A stretch of 64,000 bases of DNA, taken from contig JBBBDQ010000350.1 in the NCBI GenBank assembly GCA_037127315.1, forward strand, positions 4,910,001-4,974,000, read 5' to 3'. This stretch comes from Ascarosepion bandense. Taxonomy: Eukaryota; Mollusca; Cephalopoda; Sepiida; Sepiidae. Within the stretch, counting starts at the first letter, position 1; every line of letters starts with the position of its first letter. Under the pieces are notes generated by a model. That model was not told the DNA's origin, did no database searches, and saw nothing but the letters and a program-made list of their open reading frames with translations. Shown here one piece after another: positions 32,112 through 43,208 of this stretch. Made by a program: the position numbers and the translations under genes.

Positions 32112-32498
32112 TTAGGAATCGTTCAATTCCAGATTTCTTTCGATAGAATCTCTTGACTTTGTATTTTTAGAAATATATGCTGCTTTTAGTTTGTTAATGG
32201 AAACATTATTATGCACATTTTCAGATATTTTGATCGTAAAATGTTTGTCATGTCGGCTTATTACTTGAAATGGACCTGTGTGTGGCTTTTCTAAAGGTCT
32301 TCGTTTTGTCTTGCTGTTTTGTCCACGTCGGTTGAAATGGGTTTCCATAATTATTGGCAAATTCGTCGTTAAACGTCTTGAGTGAAAGCCATAAGAGTAG
32401 GTATGTTTAGTTTCTTCTCGCATGTCGAAGGTCACATTAAAAGTAACGTAAGAATATTGAGAAAATGGCACATGTTTTTCGAGACGAAAATAAAACAA
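32112..32498 (-). pseudogene. Ty3/Gypsy integrase C-terminal fragment
   Basis: A 128-codon frame. The N-terminal half (from MREETKHTY to THFNRRGQ) is a weak match to the end of the integrase; residues about 64-110 (RRPLEKPHTGPFQVISRHDK, then VSINKLKAAYI) fit the chromatin-side tail of Gypsy Pol, where PLxPPYxGPFxV and VSIDRLKPAYI are the usual words. No RT, RNase H or HHCC/DDE part remains in the vicinity. Confidence 0.6.
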
Positions 32499-33395
32499 GG
32501 AATTTCTTTAGATTTTTTTTAAGTTGTCAAGCAGCTTGTTTAAGAAAAAGTAGTTAAACATTTACATTATACATTATTTCTAACAATGAATCCGATTTGA
32601 ATTTTAACGTATAACTTGCTTTGTTACCCACAATTACTCCCACAGTAACTTTTTAGGTTACAACAATTAAGATGAAAGTTCTTCATCGAATAATTGGCCT
32701 GCACCTAACACTGAATCCTTTATATAACAGTGATATAGTTTAATCAACGAATTACGGATCATAAACTATTATCAACAATAACTAATTATAAAATCGAAAA
32801 ACTTTAATAATATACCTTAATAAAAGTTATGCAACAAGATATGATTCATTTTTACCGTAGATATAATTAGATTAAAATATGTTTTTTAGATTTTGAGGGA
32901 TTAAAACACTTTGGGATTAATTGTAATGTCTTCATTTGATATTTTAATGAGAACTCAAGTCCTAATCTTTCATATGCAAAATTACATTTATTCAACCTCG
33001 ACCTTCATTACTGTTGGCCAGTGCGTGTTTGGCATAGACTTCTTTCCAAACCTGGAATCTACATTCTTTTTCATCGTTCTGGTGAGTATTTCTAGATATG
33101 CCTGTTATAGATTTTAGGCGCATTTGGGACAAATACGTGTTTGTACGTCGAGGGCAACATCTGATATCAAGTGAAAAGCATATCAAAACCTGGTGCCTAA
33201 AAAGTTGTGCTGATGGACCTGACGTCTTTAAAGCCACGTAGAGTTAGTGCAGAGTCTGTCAAATTCTGCGGTGGGTAACATATTACACATTATGAATAAA
33301 AATTATGGATCTATGGTTTCTGAAATCGTTTAAAGGGAACCACAGATAACTGTATTTAACCGGATTTTAAAAAAATATTTTCTATTTTACTATAA
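32499..33395. other. No feature recognised
   Basis: AT-rich, with the second copy of the AACGTATAACTTG repeat at about 32600. Frames at 32911-33237 lack motifs. Confidence 0.35.
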
Positions 33396-34290
33396 TCTCT
33401 TCACCCCAAACAAGCAAGTAAAGCCACTAAGACACAAGTGTTAATGATTGTGAAATAATAAGAAACATTATTAAGAAGCAAGAACAATAAAAGAAGATAA
33501 ACTAAGAAGACGGTAGATAACGAATGTCATTGTATTTTGATAATAAAGGTTAAAGTTGATTAGGAAGCATGGAGCCGGAAGAGAAGTTCCAGAAGCGAAA
33601 AGATAGGGAAAAGAAACTGTTAACATAGAACTTACGGTTTATTCAAGCCAAATCGACTGTAAACTGAAGAGACCTTCTGGCCAATCTAGTACTGCGCTCA
33701 AATTCATAAAGTCTAGTTACCATAGTAGAGAACTCATTAGAACAATTAACACGAAAATATTTTTAGAAAAAGCACAGGGAAACTACATTACTGTGATGGG
33801 AAAGTCACTGAAGCCTAGATGCCATCCGAGAACTAATGATATTGCTGATTCTACGTACTTTTATCAAGAATCTTTAAATATATAGCAAGAGCACTAGGTC
33901 TTATGTGACAACAATACTCTGGTAGACTTATAAATATGTAAGATAGATTCAGGAGAGAGAAAAATATTTAAAACGACACGGTGAAACAAATTTCTTATCA
34001 GTATACCTATCAATTGATTCAATATAATCTTTCTATTTCATGTCCGTCAAGAAATTTAGCCCGAGAGGGTCCAATGAAGCACTCTCCATGAAGTTAGCAT
34101 CTGCCATGCTGATGGGATGCAGAAAAGGAGCTCTCAGATGATTACTAAATATTTTATTTCAGATAAGCAATTTTCAGGTTTATGAAGACATAGATAATAA
34201 GAAGACTTATTTTTTTTGTCAATTGTAAATCATCGTAAATTATGGAGTCATAAATCAGCCAATTTTATGATTAAAATAAAATAAAATATA
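33396..34290 (-). mobile_element. Old jockey/CR1 LINE, decayed
   Basis: The plus strand reads the reversed LINE: TCTTCACCCCAAACAAGCAA (3' end), GGAGCCGGAAGAGAAGTTCC, AGAAACTGTTAACATAGAAC, ACTGTAAACTGAAGAGACC, GTTGATTCAATATAATC-like words, and CATGCTGATGGGATGCAGAA, in the same order as the better copies at 15.4 and 53.4 kb. No frame longer than a few dozen codons survives. Confidence 0.75.
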
Positions 34291-34297
34291 TCATTCA

Positions 34298-34752
34298 TCT
34301 AAACTTATTTATAAATGAAATTTTGTCTGTGTGTGTGTGTGTATCCGTTACCTATAGACTCCGAAACGGCTGATCCGATTTTCTTGAAAATTTACACAGT
34401 TGTACTATAAGCGTGTACGAGTGTTCTAAGCTAGGTTTTGTTTCGAGGTACCCCCAATAAATATCGAAAATCGATAATCGAAAAAATCGGGTTATAGAAG
34501 GAGTACTCAGAGGACTTATTTAGCCTTCAAAATTCAGTTTACGACGAAAAAACTTATTTGATATCGATACTAGGAAATCAAAAATTTGACTTACATCTAT
34601 TCATTTTTCTTTCAGTCTACGGTTTCACTTTAACTGGAGACAACTATTGCTTTTTAGTCTTTCGTGCCAACGTCCAAAGAGACTGAGATCCAGGGCCATA
34701 GATAATTTTAAAGCTTTCATTACACCCGAGCAACGCCGGGCTATGCTGCTAG
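34298..34752 (+). mobile_element. Helitron-like element, shortest form
   Basis: TCTAAACTTATTTATAAATG start preceded by A and CCCGAGCAACGCCGGGC ... CTAG end followed by A. The interior joins CGAAAAAATCGGGTTATAG to GCCTTCAAAATTCAGTTTAC without the microsatellite block. Confidence 0.85.
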
Positions 34753-34990
34753 TAAGAAAATAAATAATAATCGGATATGTCATTATCTGAAATCAGAGTT
34801 TAAAAATATCTTGCATGTATTTCATAAAAACAATAAATCGTGTCTTAGCTAAACGTTACATTTTGTTAAAATCCAGATATTTAAAAACTGGTAACGGCTA
34901 CATGTCATGAAGCAATGGTTAACAAGCTCGTCATGTACCGAATTGGGAGAGTAAACTACAGTATGAGTTGATATGAGACCAGATAAAAAA
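34753..34990. other. Unassigned
   Basis: GAAGCAATGGTTAACAAGCTCG at about 34911 resembles the tRNA-like word near 483, nothing more. Confidence 0.3.
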
Positions 34991-35530
34991 ATTGAACTAA
35001 TACATTTTATGAAATTTAAGCAAGTTCTTTTATGAAATAAAACGAAATACATTTTCATAAAAATTGAGCTAATACTTTTTATGAAATCTAAGCAAGTCCT
35101 TTTATGAAATTAAAGCAAATACATTTTCATAAAAACTGAACTAATACTTTTTATGAAATTGAAGCAAGTTTTTTTATGAAATAAAAGGAAATACATTTTC
35201 ATAAAAACTGAGCTAATACTTTTTTGAAATTTAAGCAAGTCCTTTTATGAAGTTAAAGCAAATACATTTCATAAAAATTGAGCTTATACTTTTTATGAAA
35301 TTTAAGCAAGTCCTTTTATGAAATAAAACAAAATACATTTTCATAAAAATTGAGCTAATACTTTTTATGAAATTTAAGCATGGTCTTTTATGAAATAAAA
35401 CGAAATACATTTTCATAAAAATTGAGCTAATGCTTTTTATGAAATTTAAGCATGGTCTTTTATGAAATAAAACGAAATATATTTTCATAAAAATTGAGCT
35501 AATACTTTTTATGAAATTTAAGCAAATACA
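34991..35530. repeat. 72-bp minisatellite, about 7.5 copies
   Basis: ATTGAGCTAATACTTTTTAT begins at about 34991, 35063, 35135, 35207, 35277, 35349, 35421 and 35493: period 72 (one 70). Each unit seems to be a doubled ~36-bp unit (TTTTATGAAATTTAAGCAAG / TTTTATGAAATTAAAGCAAA). Since 72 is a multiple of three, a minus frame with a 24-residue period stays open, which does not imply coding. Confidence 0.95.
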
Positions 35531-36042
35531 TTTTATTGTAATTTTACAGAGTAAATGTTGATTTCTACACGATTAAGAAATTCAATCTATGATTTTTCTT
35601 TGTAATTTTACAAAATCTACGAGAAAAAACTGTTATCATCTGAACTGGAAAGTTCATGACTCCGAGGTGTCAGTTGTTATAAGGAAATACTTCAAGGAGT
35701 ATATATACCGATATTTATGAAATGAAGTATTATAACTACTTATAATATGTATATTGTCTACCCTGGTGGACGAAGTAAAGAGTTCGGTTGGAAATAAAAG
35801 TCACATAAAGACGACCGGAGAGTACAACGGTCGGAACGTCGTGAATATGAAAACAAAGATGAGCACCACAGTTCGAAAAATATAAATAGTGTAAATAATC
35901 TAGTGAGAATGTATGGTTGATCATGGTTCGAATATTGCGCTCTCGTATTAGACTAGGATAAGAATTTGTGATTTTACAAATCGTCTTCTTCCCAAGTTTT
36001 CTTTGAAGGGTTTCATAATGTTATTTGATTTTGATTCGAGTA
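35531..36042. other. No feature recognised
   Basis: No ORF or repeat end identified. Confidence 0.4.
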
Positions 36043-36225
36043 AATAATAATAATAATAATAATAAGAAGAAGACGAAGACGAAGACGAAGACGAAGAGGA
36101 AGACGAAGAGGAAGACGAAGACGAAGAGGAAGACGAAGACGAAGACGAAGACGAAGAGGAAGACGAAGACGAAGACGAAGACGAAGAGGAAGACGAAGAC
36201 GAAGACGAAGACGAAGACGAAGGGA
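36043..36225. repeat. (TAA)n(GAA/GAC)n purine-rich repeat
   Basis: AATAATAAT at 36045-36065, then GAAGACGAAGAC hexamers with GAAGAGG variants to about 36222. Six frames give poly Glu/Asp-, Lys/Thr-, Ser- or Leu/Arg-type products; these are artefacts. Confidence 0.95.
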
Positions 36226-36644
36226 CATTTGCCAAAGATTTCTTTTCGTTGATCCTAATGAAAGGCGATTTGGAATAACACCAAACGGTAGCGAAAGTCT
36301 GGGTGAGGGCAAAAGGCCATTGATACTTTTTCTTTTCCGTCTGTTTTTCTCCTTTTTGAAAGTCGTTTTGTGCCAAAGTTCAATAATGGCGTGAAGCCTT
36401 GGTAGTACTTCAAATCTCTTTTGTGAATAGTTCATATTTTTCATCGTCGTTGTTTTATTTGTAAAATTAAGAAAAATGTGCTGAAAAATGTTCGAATGAA
36501 AAGAATATGAATAAAAATTACTGAAGAAAATTTTGATTTTACTTTTGTTATATCCATAAAATCTTATCGAGAATTTATATAAGATTTACTGAACATAAGG
36601 CACTTAACCCAACAGAAAAAATGAAGAAAGAAAGAAAATGGTTC
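36226..36644. other. No feature recognised
   Basis: No repeat end or gene signal. Confidence 0.4.
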
Positions 36645-37440
36645 AAGAAGACAGAAGATGATGATTGACGTTGCATTTAAATTTTTGAAGATTGTGTATT
36701 TATCGAGGAAGTAGGAAATCAGAAATGACCTCCCAGGGGTGGGAAGAGAGAGAAAAGAAACCGTGAGAGCTGAAGTAACGACCGCATCAAGCTAGTTCAA
36801 CAGTAAAGTGAGACCTAATCGCCAGACTATTAGGATGCTTAAATTCATGCAGTTGTGGCATCATAGTAAAAAGCTCAAGCAGTTGCCATGAAAATATTTG
36901 TTGAAAAGACAGAGGGAAATTATGTCACGTTGGTGAGAAAGTGACAACAGAAGGTGTCTGGTTAAAATGAAATATGTTCCAGATTATTCTTTGAATTTCA
37001 TCAAGAATTCCTAGACGTACAGAAGGAACACCAGACCAGATATGGAAACGGTATTTAATGCATGTGCTTTGTGGTGCAGTGGATACCGACTCGGAATGAC
37101 AAATCGGGGTATCGGTTTCGAATTCCAGTTGAATTCCTTGCATTCACTTATGCACAAATACCATTGGGAAAGGTATTATTCCGTCTCTTCCATCTAGTCT
37201 CGGCTGGCAACCAGTGTACTGCAGAAAGCAATGGCACCCTACTGCGGGATAATATTCTGCCTAGTCAGTCATGTCTCTTTCTAGACATGATCGTCCAAAG
37301 CGTGTATCACGTATGGCACTTAACTGACTGATTTAATGTGTAGAACGAATGATAGATTCATAAATGTGCAAGATAGATGTTGAAGAGAAAATATTTTGCC
37401 ACGAACCAACTTTCTTTCCAGTATATGTTCCAATTGATTT
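36645..37440 (-). mobile_element. Decayed jockey/CR1 LINE interrupted by a SINE-A
   Basis: Two blocks of reversed LINE ORF2: 36655-37060 (TTGCATTTAAATTTTTGAAG, AGCAGTTGCCATGAAAATAT, GGAACACCAGACCAGATATG) and 37331-37440 (GATTCATAAATGTGCAAGAT, CCAATTGATTTGACATT). They join correctly once the SINE at 37061-37330 is removed. No usable frame. Confidence 0.75.
37061..37330 (+). mobile_element. SINE-A nested in a LINE, 8-bp target duplication
   Basis: Head TGCTTTGTGGTGCAGTGGAT, diverged B box GGTTTCGAATTCC, body, hairpin word GTCTCTTTCTAGACATGATC and (ACTG)n end. ATTTAATG flanks it at 37053-37060 and 37331-37338. Confidence 0.88.
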
Positions 37441-37447
37441 GACATTT

Positions 37448-37735
37448 GTTAAAATCGTTTCATCCCAAGCAAAGCGATACCTCTACTAGTGCGCAGGGGG
37501 CTACCTAAGAAAAGAGTGAATGTTTAAGCAGAAGGAGAGCCAGGAGAAAGATGAACCAGTTACAGTGGGTGTCGGAGAAAGGGCCAGAGGAGGGTGGGAA
37601 GACCAGTGTGAAGACAGTTGCAAGGGTAAAGTGAGAAAGGAAAAGAAAAAGATACACAAGATGATGGGGGGGAGGACGTGAGAAGGACTGGAGTCAAGTG
37701 GACAAGAGATGGGAATTGACATTATGGTCGTTTCG
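37448..37735 (-). mobile_element. LINE 3' UTR-only copy
   Basis: Plus strand reads AAATCGTTTCATCCCAAGCA, GTGCGCAGGGGGCTACC, then AG-rich 3' UTR to GGAGTCAAGTGGACAAGAGA and TTGACATTATGG. It stops before the ORF2 end, so only the 3' ~290 bp inserted or survived. Confidence 0.8.
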
Positions 37736-37803
37736 TTTTCATGTCGGCGGAAAAAGTGAGGCTAAGAATATTGCCCTCCTGGAGTAATTTCACTCACAAT
37801 TAT
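37736..37803. other. Flank of the solo LTR
   Basis: No feature beyond the ATTAT duplication at 37799-37803. Confidence 0.4.
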
Positions 37804-38043
37804 TGTTATGGTAACCTATCTTTATTGGAATGAACTCTTCCTCCTTCAATAAATATTAACCTGCGTGAATTCCAGGGAGGCAGTCGTGAGGCAGTTAAGA
37901 CGCAGAGCAACTATACAGTTCGGACGTACACTTCTATTTGCTGACGCTCTTCCTTTGTATATACATTCTGTTATTCTAATACACTGGTTGAACATACTTT
38001 TCTTGTTCCATGTTTTTCTTCCTGACCCTAACAGGCCATAACA
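37804..38043. mobile_element. Solo LTR, 240 bp, with perfect 5-bp target duplication
   Basis: It begins TGTTATGG and ends CCATAACA, an 8-bp inverted pair in TG...CA form. ATTAT stands on both sides (37799-37803 and 38044-38048). Inside are AATAAA (about 37847) and GTATATACATTC (about 37958). No internal retrovirus-like region follows on either side, so recombination between two LTRs is inferred. Family not identifiable without the internal part. Confidence 0.85.
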
Positions 38044-38048
38044 ATTAT

Positions 38049-38622
38049 ATTATTAATCGTGCAATGCGGGGTTATTAACTGAACCGTATTACTAACTGCC
38101 GGATTGATAATAGTTGACACGTATATTTATGTATTCTTTCAGTTTCTTCTCTCTCGTCCGTCCCTCCTCCTTTTACCCCCACCCTTTACCCTCTTCTTTT
38201 TACCCCCCACCCTTTTGGGCCCGTGTTTTCTCCAATTGTTTCCCACTTGTGTATTTTTTATGAGAAAATGTATCTGATTCCAGATCAAAAGGACTGCGAA
38301 TACTACAGCTGGTATTTACTCCACGTTTATGTCACATGGCACAAGGCCAGTTTTAAGTGGGTAACCCTTATTTGTGTCATGAGAGAGCTGCTGCTGCAGC
38401 GTTGGAATCCCCGGGATCAGGCATCTCTCATTTATTTGTTGCGTTCAGTACAAATAGAGAAACACAATTGAGAAATAATATATAGTTTGTCTAACCAGAG
38501 GCTGATACGACACTTTGATCCAAAATAAAAAAGTACAGAAGTAAGACAATATCGATATTATATCTCAATGCTAACATAATTATGTAATCGATGTCTATAC
38601 AATATAATATTAGGATTAACAC
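38049..38622. other. Unassigned, with an 82-codon open frame
   Basis: CT/C-rich tract at 38150-38220. The plus frame 38223-38471 has a mixed composition, with residues about 20-75 rich in Trp/Tyr/His/Cys, but matches no family I know and has no splice or promoter context. Confidence 0.2.
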
Positions 38623-39908
38623 ATCACTCAATAAGTCCCGGGCCTGACATGTAGATGGTGACACTAATAAAAATATTATATGAATTTTATGAATTACTAA
38701 CCGTTAAATAATACGTGACAAAATTTAGTCCCAATCAGATTATTAGTTTACAAATTACTGTTATTTAAGTGATGCTACCGTTGAAAATATTCAAAACAAT
38801 GGAAAAATCTGAATTTCGTATGTTGATAAAGCATTGCTTTCTGATGGGAAAAATACTGTTCAAGCAAAGCAATGGCTAGATCAGTGTTATTCGGACTCGG
38901 CTCTGTTAGAAACAACGGTTAAGTGGTGGTATGCTGACTTTAAACGCAGTCGTACAGACGCAAATGATACTGAACATTCAGGTCGCCAAAAATCGGTAGT
39001 TGTCCCTGAAAAAAGCAAAAAAAAAAAAAAAAATCCACATACGCGTTTTGGACGATTGTAAATTGAATTTGCGTAAAATAGGGACCGAAAATATCAGAAG
39101 GTAGACAATTTTCATGAACATTTGTCATTGAGAAAGATGTGTTCAAAGTACCGCTTTTGCTCACAGTCGATCAAAAGCAACAACGCGTCGACGATTCAGA
39201 GCGTTGTTTGCAAATGTTTCAATGCAACAAGAAGTTTTTTGAGTAAATATGTGACAATAGATGAAACATGAATCCACCATTTCACTCCGGTGTCAAATTG
39301 GCAGTCCGCTGAGTTGACAGCAGCAGGTGAAAGCTGTCCAAAGCGACCAAAGACGCAAAAATCAGCATGCAAGGATTTGCTCTCCGTATTTTGTTCATAG
39401 ATTACCTAGAGAAAGGAAGAACCATTAATAGCGAATATAATAATGAATTATTGGTGCGTTTGAAGACAAATCCCCATAAAACGGCAACAAATGAAGAAGG
39501 AAAATGTGATCTTTCACCAAGCCAACGCACCGTGTCACAAGTGGATCGGATCGCAACGATGGTAAAACTACATGAATTGCACTTCGAATTGCTTCCGCAT
39601 CCGCCCTATTTTCCAGATCAGGCTCACAGGGACTACTGGATGTTTGCAGATCTCACAAAAATACTCCAAAGAAAGAGGTTTGGCTCAAATGAAGAAGTGA
39701 TATCGGAAAACTGAGGCGTATTTTGAGGCCAAAGACAAATTGTTCTAAAAAAAAAAAGAAAAAAAAAAGAAAAAGAGATGTATTGACTGGTTAGAGAAGC
39801 ATTGGAATCAGTATATCGCTCTAGAAGGGGACTATAGTTAATGAATAAAATCGAATTATGCCTAAAAGTTTTTGTTTTATTAGTTAGGCCCGGGACTTAT
39901 TGAGTGAT
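38623..39908 (+). mobile_element. Mariner transposon, near full length
   Basis: The inverted ends ATCACTCAATAAGTCCCGGG (left) and its complement at the right lie 1286 bp apart, the usual mariner size, and extend over CCT and beyond. The transposase pseudogene occupies most of it. TIR wording and transposase words place it near the irritans-type mariners (family knowledge). The ends are still close to identical. Confidence 0.9.
38799..39841 (+). pseudogene. Mariner transposase, broken
   Basis: The N-terminal HTH part (MEKSEFRMLIKHCFLMGK, then ETTVKWWYADFKR) is split by a frameshift near 38845. An A-run at 39019-39032 shifts frame again. The first catalytic Asp region (TIDET) is followed by a TGA in place of the expected Trp codon. 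The second Asp lies in FIDYLEKGRTINSE (from 39394) and the third in FPDQAHRDYWMFADL. The end LEKHWNQYIALEGDYS precedes TAA. All three acidic residues of the D,D34D triad survive, but the frame is broken at least three times, so it is inactive. Confidence 0.88.
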
Positions 39909-40053
39909 ATGTTATATCAATATAAATATCAGTATTATATAAAGCTGTTATTTTGCACCTCTTTCTGTAAGAATTAAATTCTCTTGCACATCTCCTGATT
40001 GCTAAACCCGTTTTACCAGAAACAATTAAGAGTGTTCTTTATTTAAAAAAGGA

Positions 40054-40434
40054 CTAGCCGTATAGCCCGGCGTTGCTCGGGTGTAATGAAAGCTTTAAAA
40101 CTAATCAATGGTTCTGGAGCTCAGACTCTTTGGACGTTGGAATGAAAGACTAAAAAGCAATAGTTGTTTCCAGTTAAAGTGAAACCGTAAACTGAAAGAA
40201 AAATGAATGGATGTAAGTCAAATTTTGATTCCTGGTATCGATAACAAATAGGGTTTTTTCGTCGTAAACTGAAATTTGAAGGCTAAATAAGTCCTCTGAG
40301 TAAATGGTATCATGGCTGAGACTAAGAACTACAATTATAACTACTTAGAGCCAAACCCAAAGCAAAAACTAAAATAAAAGGGCTGAAAAAATACAGACAT
40401 ACAGGCAGATAAACAGACACACACACAAAGATCT

Positions 40435-40466
<32 letters not shown>

Positions 40467-40795
40467 TATCGATTTTCTGCACTATTGTAAGAACTGCAAC
40501 CTTGAAACTTCTGAATTTCGTTTCTTATGTCTTTGTCTATGAGTGTATCAAATTTGATTAAAATCAGACCACTCCTTCTATAACCAGATTTTTTCGGTTA
40601 TCGATTTTCGATATTTATAGGGAGTACCTCGACACAAAACCTAGCTAAGAACACTCGCAGACGCTTATAGTACAACTGTGTAAATTTTCAAGAAAATCGG
40701 ATCAGCCGTTTCGGAGTCTATAGGTAACGGACACAGACACACACACAGACACACACAGACACAGAGAAAAAGTTCCATTTATAAATAAGTTTAGA
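40054..40795 (-). mobile_element. Helitron-like element, long form
   Basis: Begins CTAGCCGTATAGCCCGGCGT and ends ATTTATAAATAAGTTTAGA, between A and T. Includes the long-form interior (GACTAAAAAGCAATAGTTGT, GGTATCATGGCTGAGACTA), (TA)n at 40439-40466 and the ATCGATTTTCTGCACTATTG segment. The ends are intact. Non-coding. Confidence 0.88.
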
Positions 40796-41344
40796 TAAAA
40801 AGGAAGAATGAAACAGGAGAATATATAGGGATAAGAATTTGAAAATGTCTTTTTGAGAGCCTAAAAATAGTAAGGAGACGATCTCAGAAATCGTGGAAAA
40901 AACTGGGTCCAGATACAGCATTCTGTCAACTTTGTGATTATGTGATTTCACCAGAGGAGGTGGGGTTCCACAGGGATATTCGCCTCTTTCTGAAACCTAA
41001 CTTCCTGTTCTTGCTGATCGAAATCAATTAATTTTCTCTTTCGTTTATAATATTTTTCTTCCAAAATAACCTTGAATTAATCGATCTTTTATGTGGATGA
41101 TGAATGATTTGGAAAAATGTTGAATGCGATAATACTTAAATGCGGTTGAATATTTCACTACGTTTCATGATGTCTGCAGATAAATATGTAGTGTAGCAGG
41201 AAACGTAAATGTTTGTTCAGGCAAATTTATAGCTTGACGTAGAACGGCTTTAAATTCTTTCGATGTGTTTCAAAGAGAAGCGAATGAGAATTTTATTGTC
41301 ACGTTTGATGGCAACCAACATAGAATTATCATTCTCTTTCTATC
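40796..41344. other. No feature recognised
   Basis: No repeat end or ORF context. Confidence 0.35.
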
Positions 41345-43177
41345 GCAGGAAGAAAAAGAAGAAAATAGAAAAATAAGTCAAATATAGGTAAAGAAATCGA
41401 GAGGAGAATAAAAAAAAGAAATTGTAAAGAATGAGAAAGAAGAATGAGTTATGAAAAAAGATTGAGAAATAAGGCAAGAATGAAGCAAAAAAAAAAAAGG
41501 AAAAAAGAGGTTAAAAATGAATAAAGTCAGCAAAAAAAAAAGAAGAGAAATAAAACATAAATACAGAAAATGTGACTTTAATAAAAATAAGAATTAAAAA
41601 GAAAACAAGAATAGCAAAGAAAGAAAGAAAGAGAAAGAAGAAAATGCAAAAAGAAAGAGAAAGAAAGACAGAAAGAGAAAGAAAGAAAGATAAATACGTA
41701 GGAAATAATAAAGAGAAATGAAAACGCGAGAAAAAGAAAAAAATAGAAAGAAAGAATGAATGTAAAAAGACAAGGAAAGAAAATATGATAAACTAAGAAT
41801 GAAAGAAAAAAGAAAAAAGAAAAAGAAAAAGAAAAAAGAAATATAAAAGAGGGAGAATTAAAAAATAAACGAGAAATAGCAATCAGTATATAAATAAAGA
41901 AAAATAAAGAAAAAAGAAGGAAAGAAAATAAGTAAAAAAGAAATATAGAAGAAAAAGTAGTAAAACATAAAAAGAAAGAATGAACGACAAAAGACAAAAA
42001 AAGAAAATAAGAGAAAGTAAGAATGAAAGAAAGAAAGTTAAAAAATAGAAAAATAAAAAATAAAAAATAAAAATGAGAGACAGTGAATTAACAGTTAAAC
42101 AAGAAATAGCAATCAGTATAGAAAAAAGAAAGAAAGACAGGAAGAAAGAAAGAAAGAAAAAGAGAGATGAATAAATTGAAAATAGCAAACAGCAGAAAAA
42201 ATATCACCGAAAAAAGAGAAATAAAAAAATTAGTGACAATGAAAGAAAAATAAAATTAGAAAAATATAAAACTACAAGCAACTAAAGACTGAATAAGAGA
42301 AAGAAATAAAAATAAATAATAAATAAAAACAGAAATAAGTAAGTGGGAAATAGCAAACAATTGAATGAAAGAATGAGCGAAAAACAAAAAAGTAGAAAAA
42401 TAAAAAATAAAAGAAGGAGAATTAAAAGATTAGCAAAAACAGCAATCAGAATAGAAAGAAAGAAAGATATGAAGAAAGAAAGAATAAGAAAGAAAAAGAG
42501 AAAGGAAAATACGTAAAAATAAAAAAAAGAATAAGAGGGAAATAGCAAACAATAGAAAAAAAGAATGAATGAAAAAGATAAAGAAAGAAAATAAGGGAAA
42601 GTAAAATAAGGAGATAGAAAAAAGAAAGAAAAAGAAAGAAAGAAAGAAAGAAAGAAAGAAGAGGAATGAATAAGCAAGAAATAGCAAGCAATAGAAATAA
42701 AAGAATGAACGAAAAAGATAAAGAAAATAAGGGAAAGTAAAATAAGGAGATAGAAAAAAGAAAGAAAAAGAAAGAAAGAAAGAAGAGAAATGAATAAGCA
42801 AGAAATAACAAGCAATAGAAAGAAAGGAGGAACGAAAGAAAGACAAAGAAATAAAATAATAGAGAGTATGAATGAAAGAAAAAATTAAGAAATAAAAAGA
42901 GCAAAAATAAAAATAGAAAAATAAAAGAAAGAGAATTAAAAGATAAACAGAAAGAAAAAAAGAAAAGACAAACAAAAAAATAATTAAGAAATAAAAAATA
43001 GAACTGAATAAGCGGGAAATAAACAATAAAAAGAAATAATGAACAAAAACAAAAAAAAACAAAGAAAGTAAGAAAAAGCAAGAATGAAAGAAAACATTTT
43101 AAGAAATAGAAAAAAATAAAAAATAGAAAAATAAAAAGAAGAAAATTAAGTGATAAACAAGAAATAGCAATCAGAAT

Positions 43178-43208
<31 letters not shown>

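Noticed and set aside
35948..36444. 142- and 143-codon frames with poly-Ser or Leu/Arg runs
   Set aside because: Translations of the GAAGAC hexamer repeat.
36925..37331. Two frames of 72 and 89 codons
   Set aside because: They are pieces of a decayed LINE and of a SINE-A, respectively.
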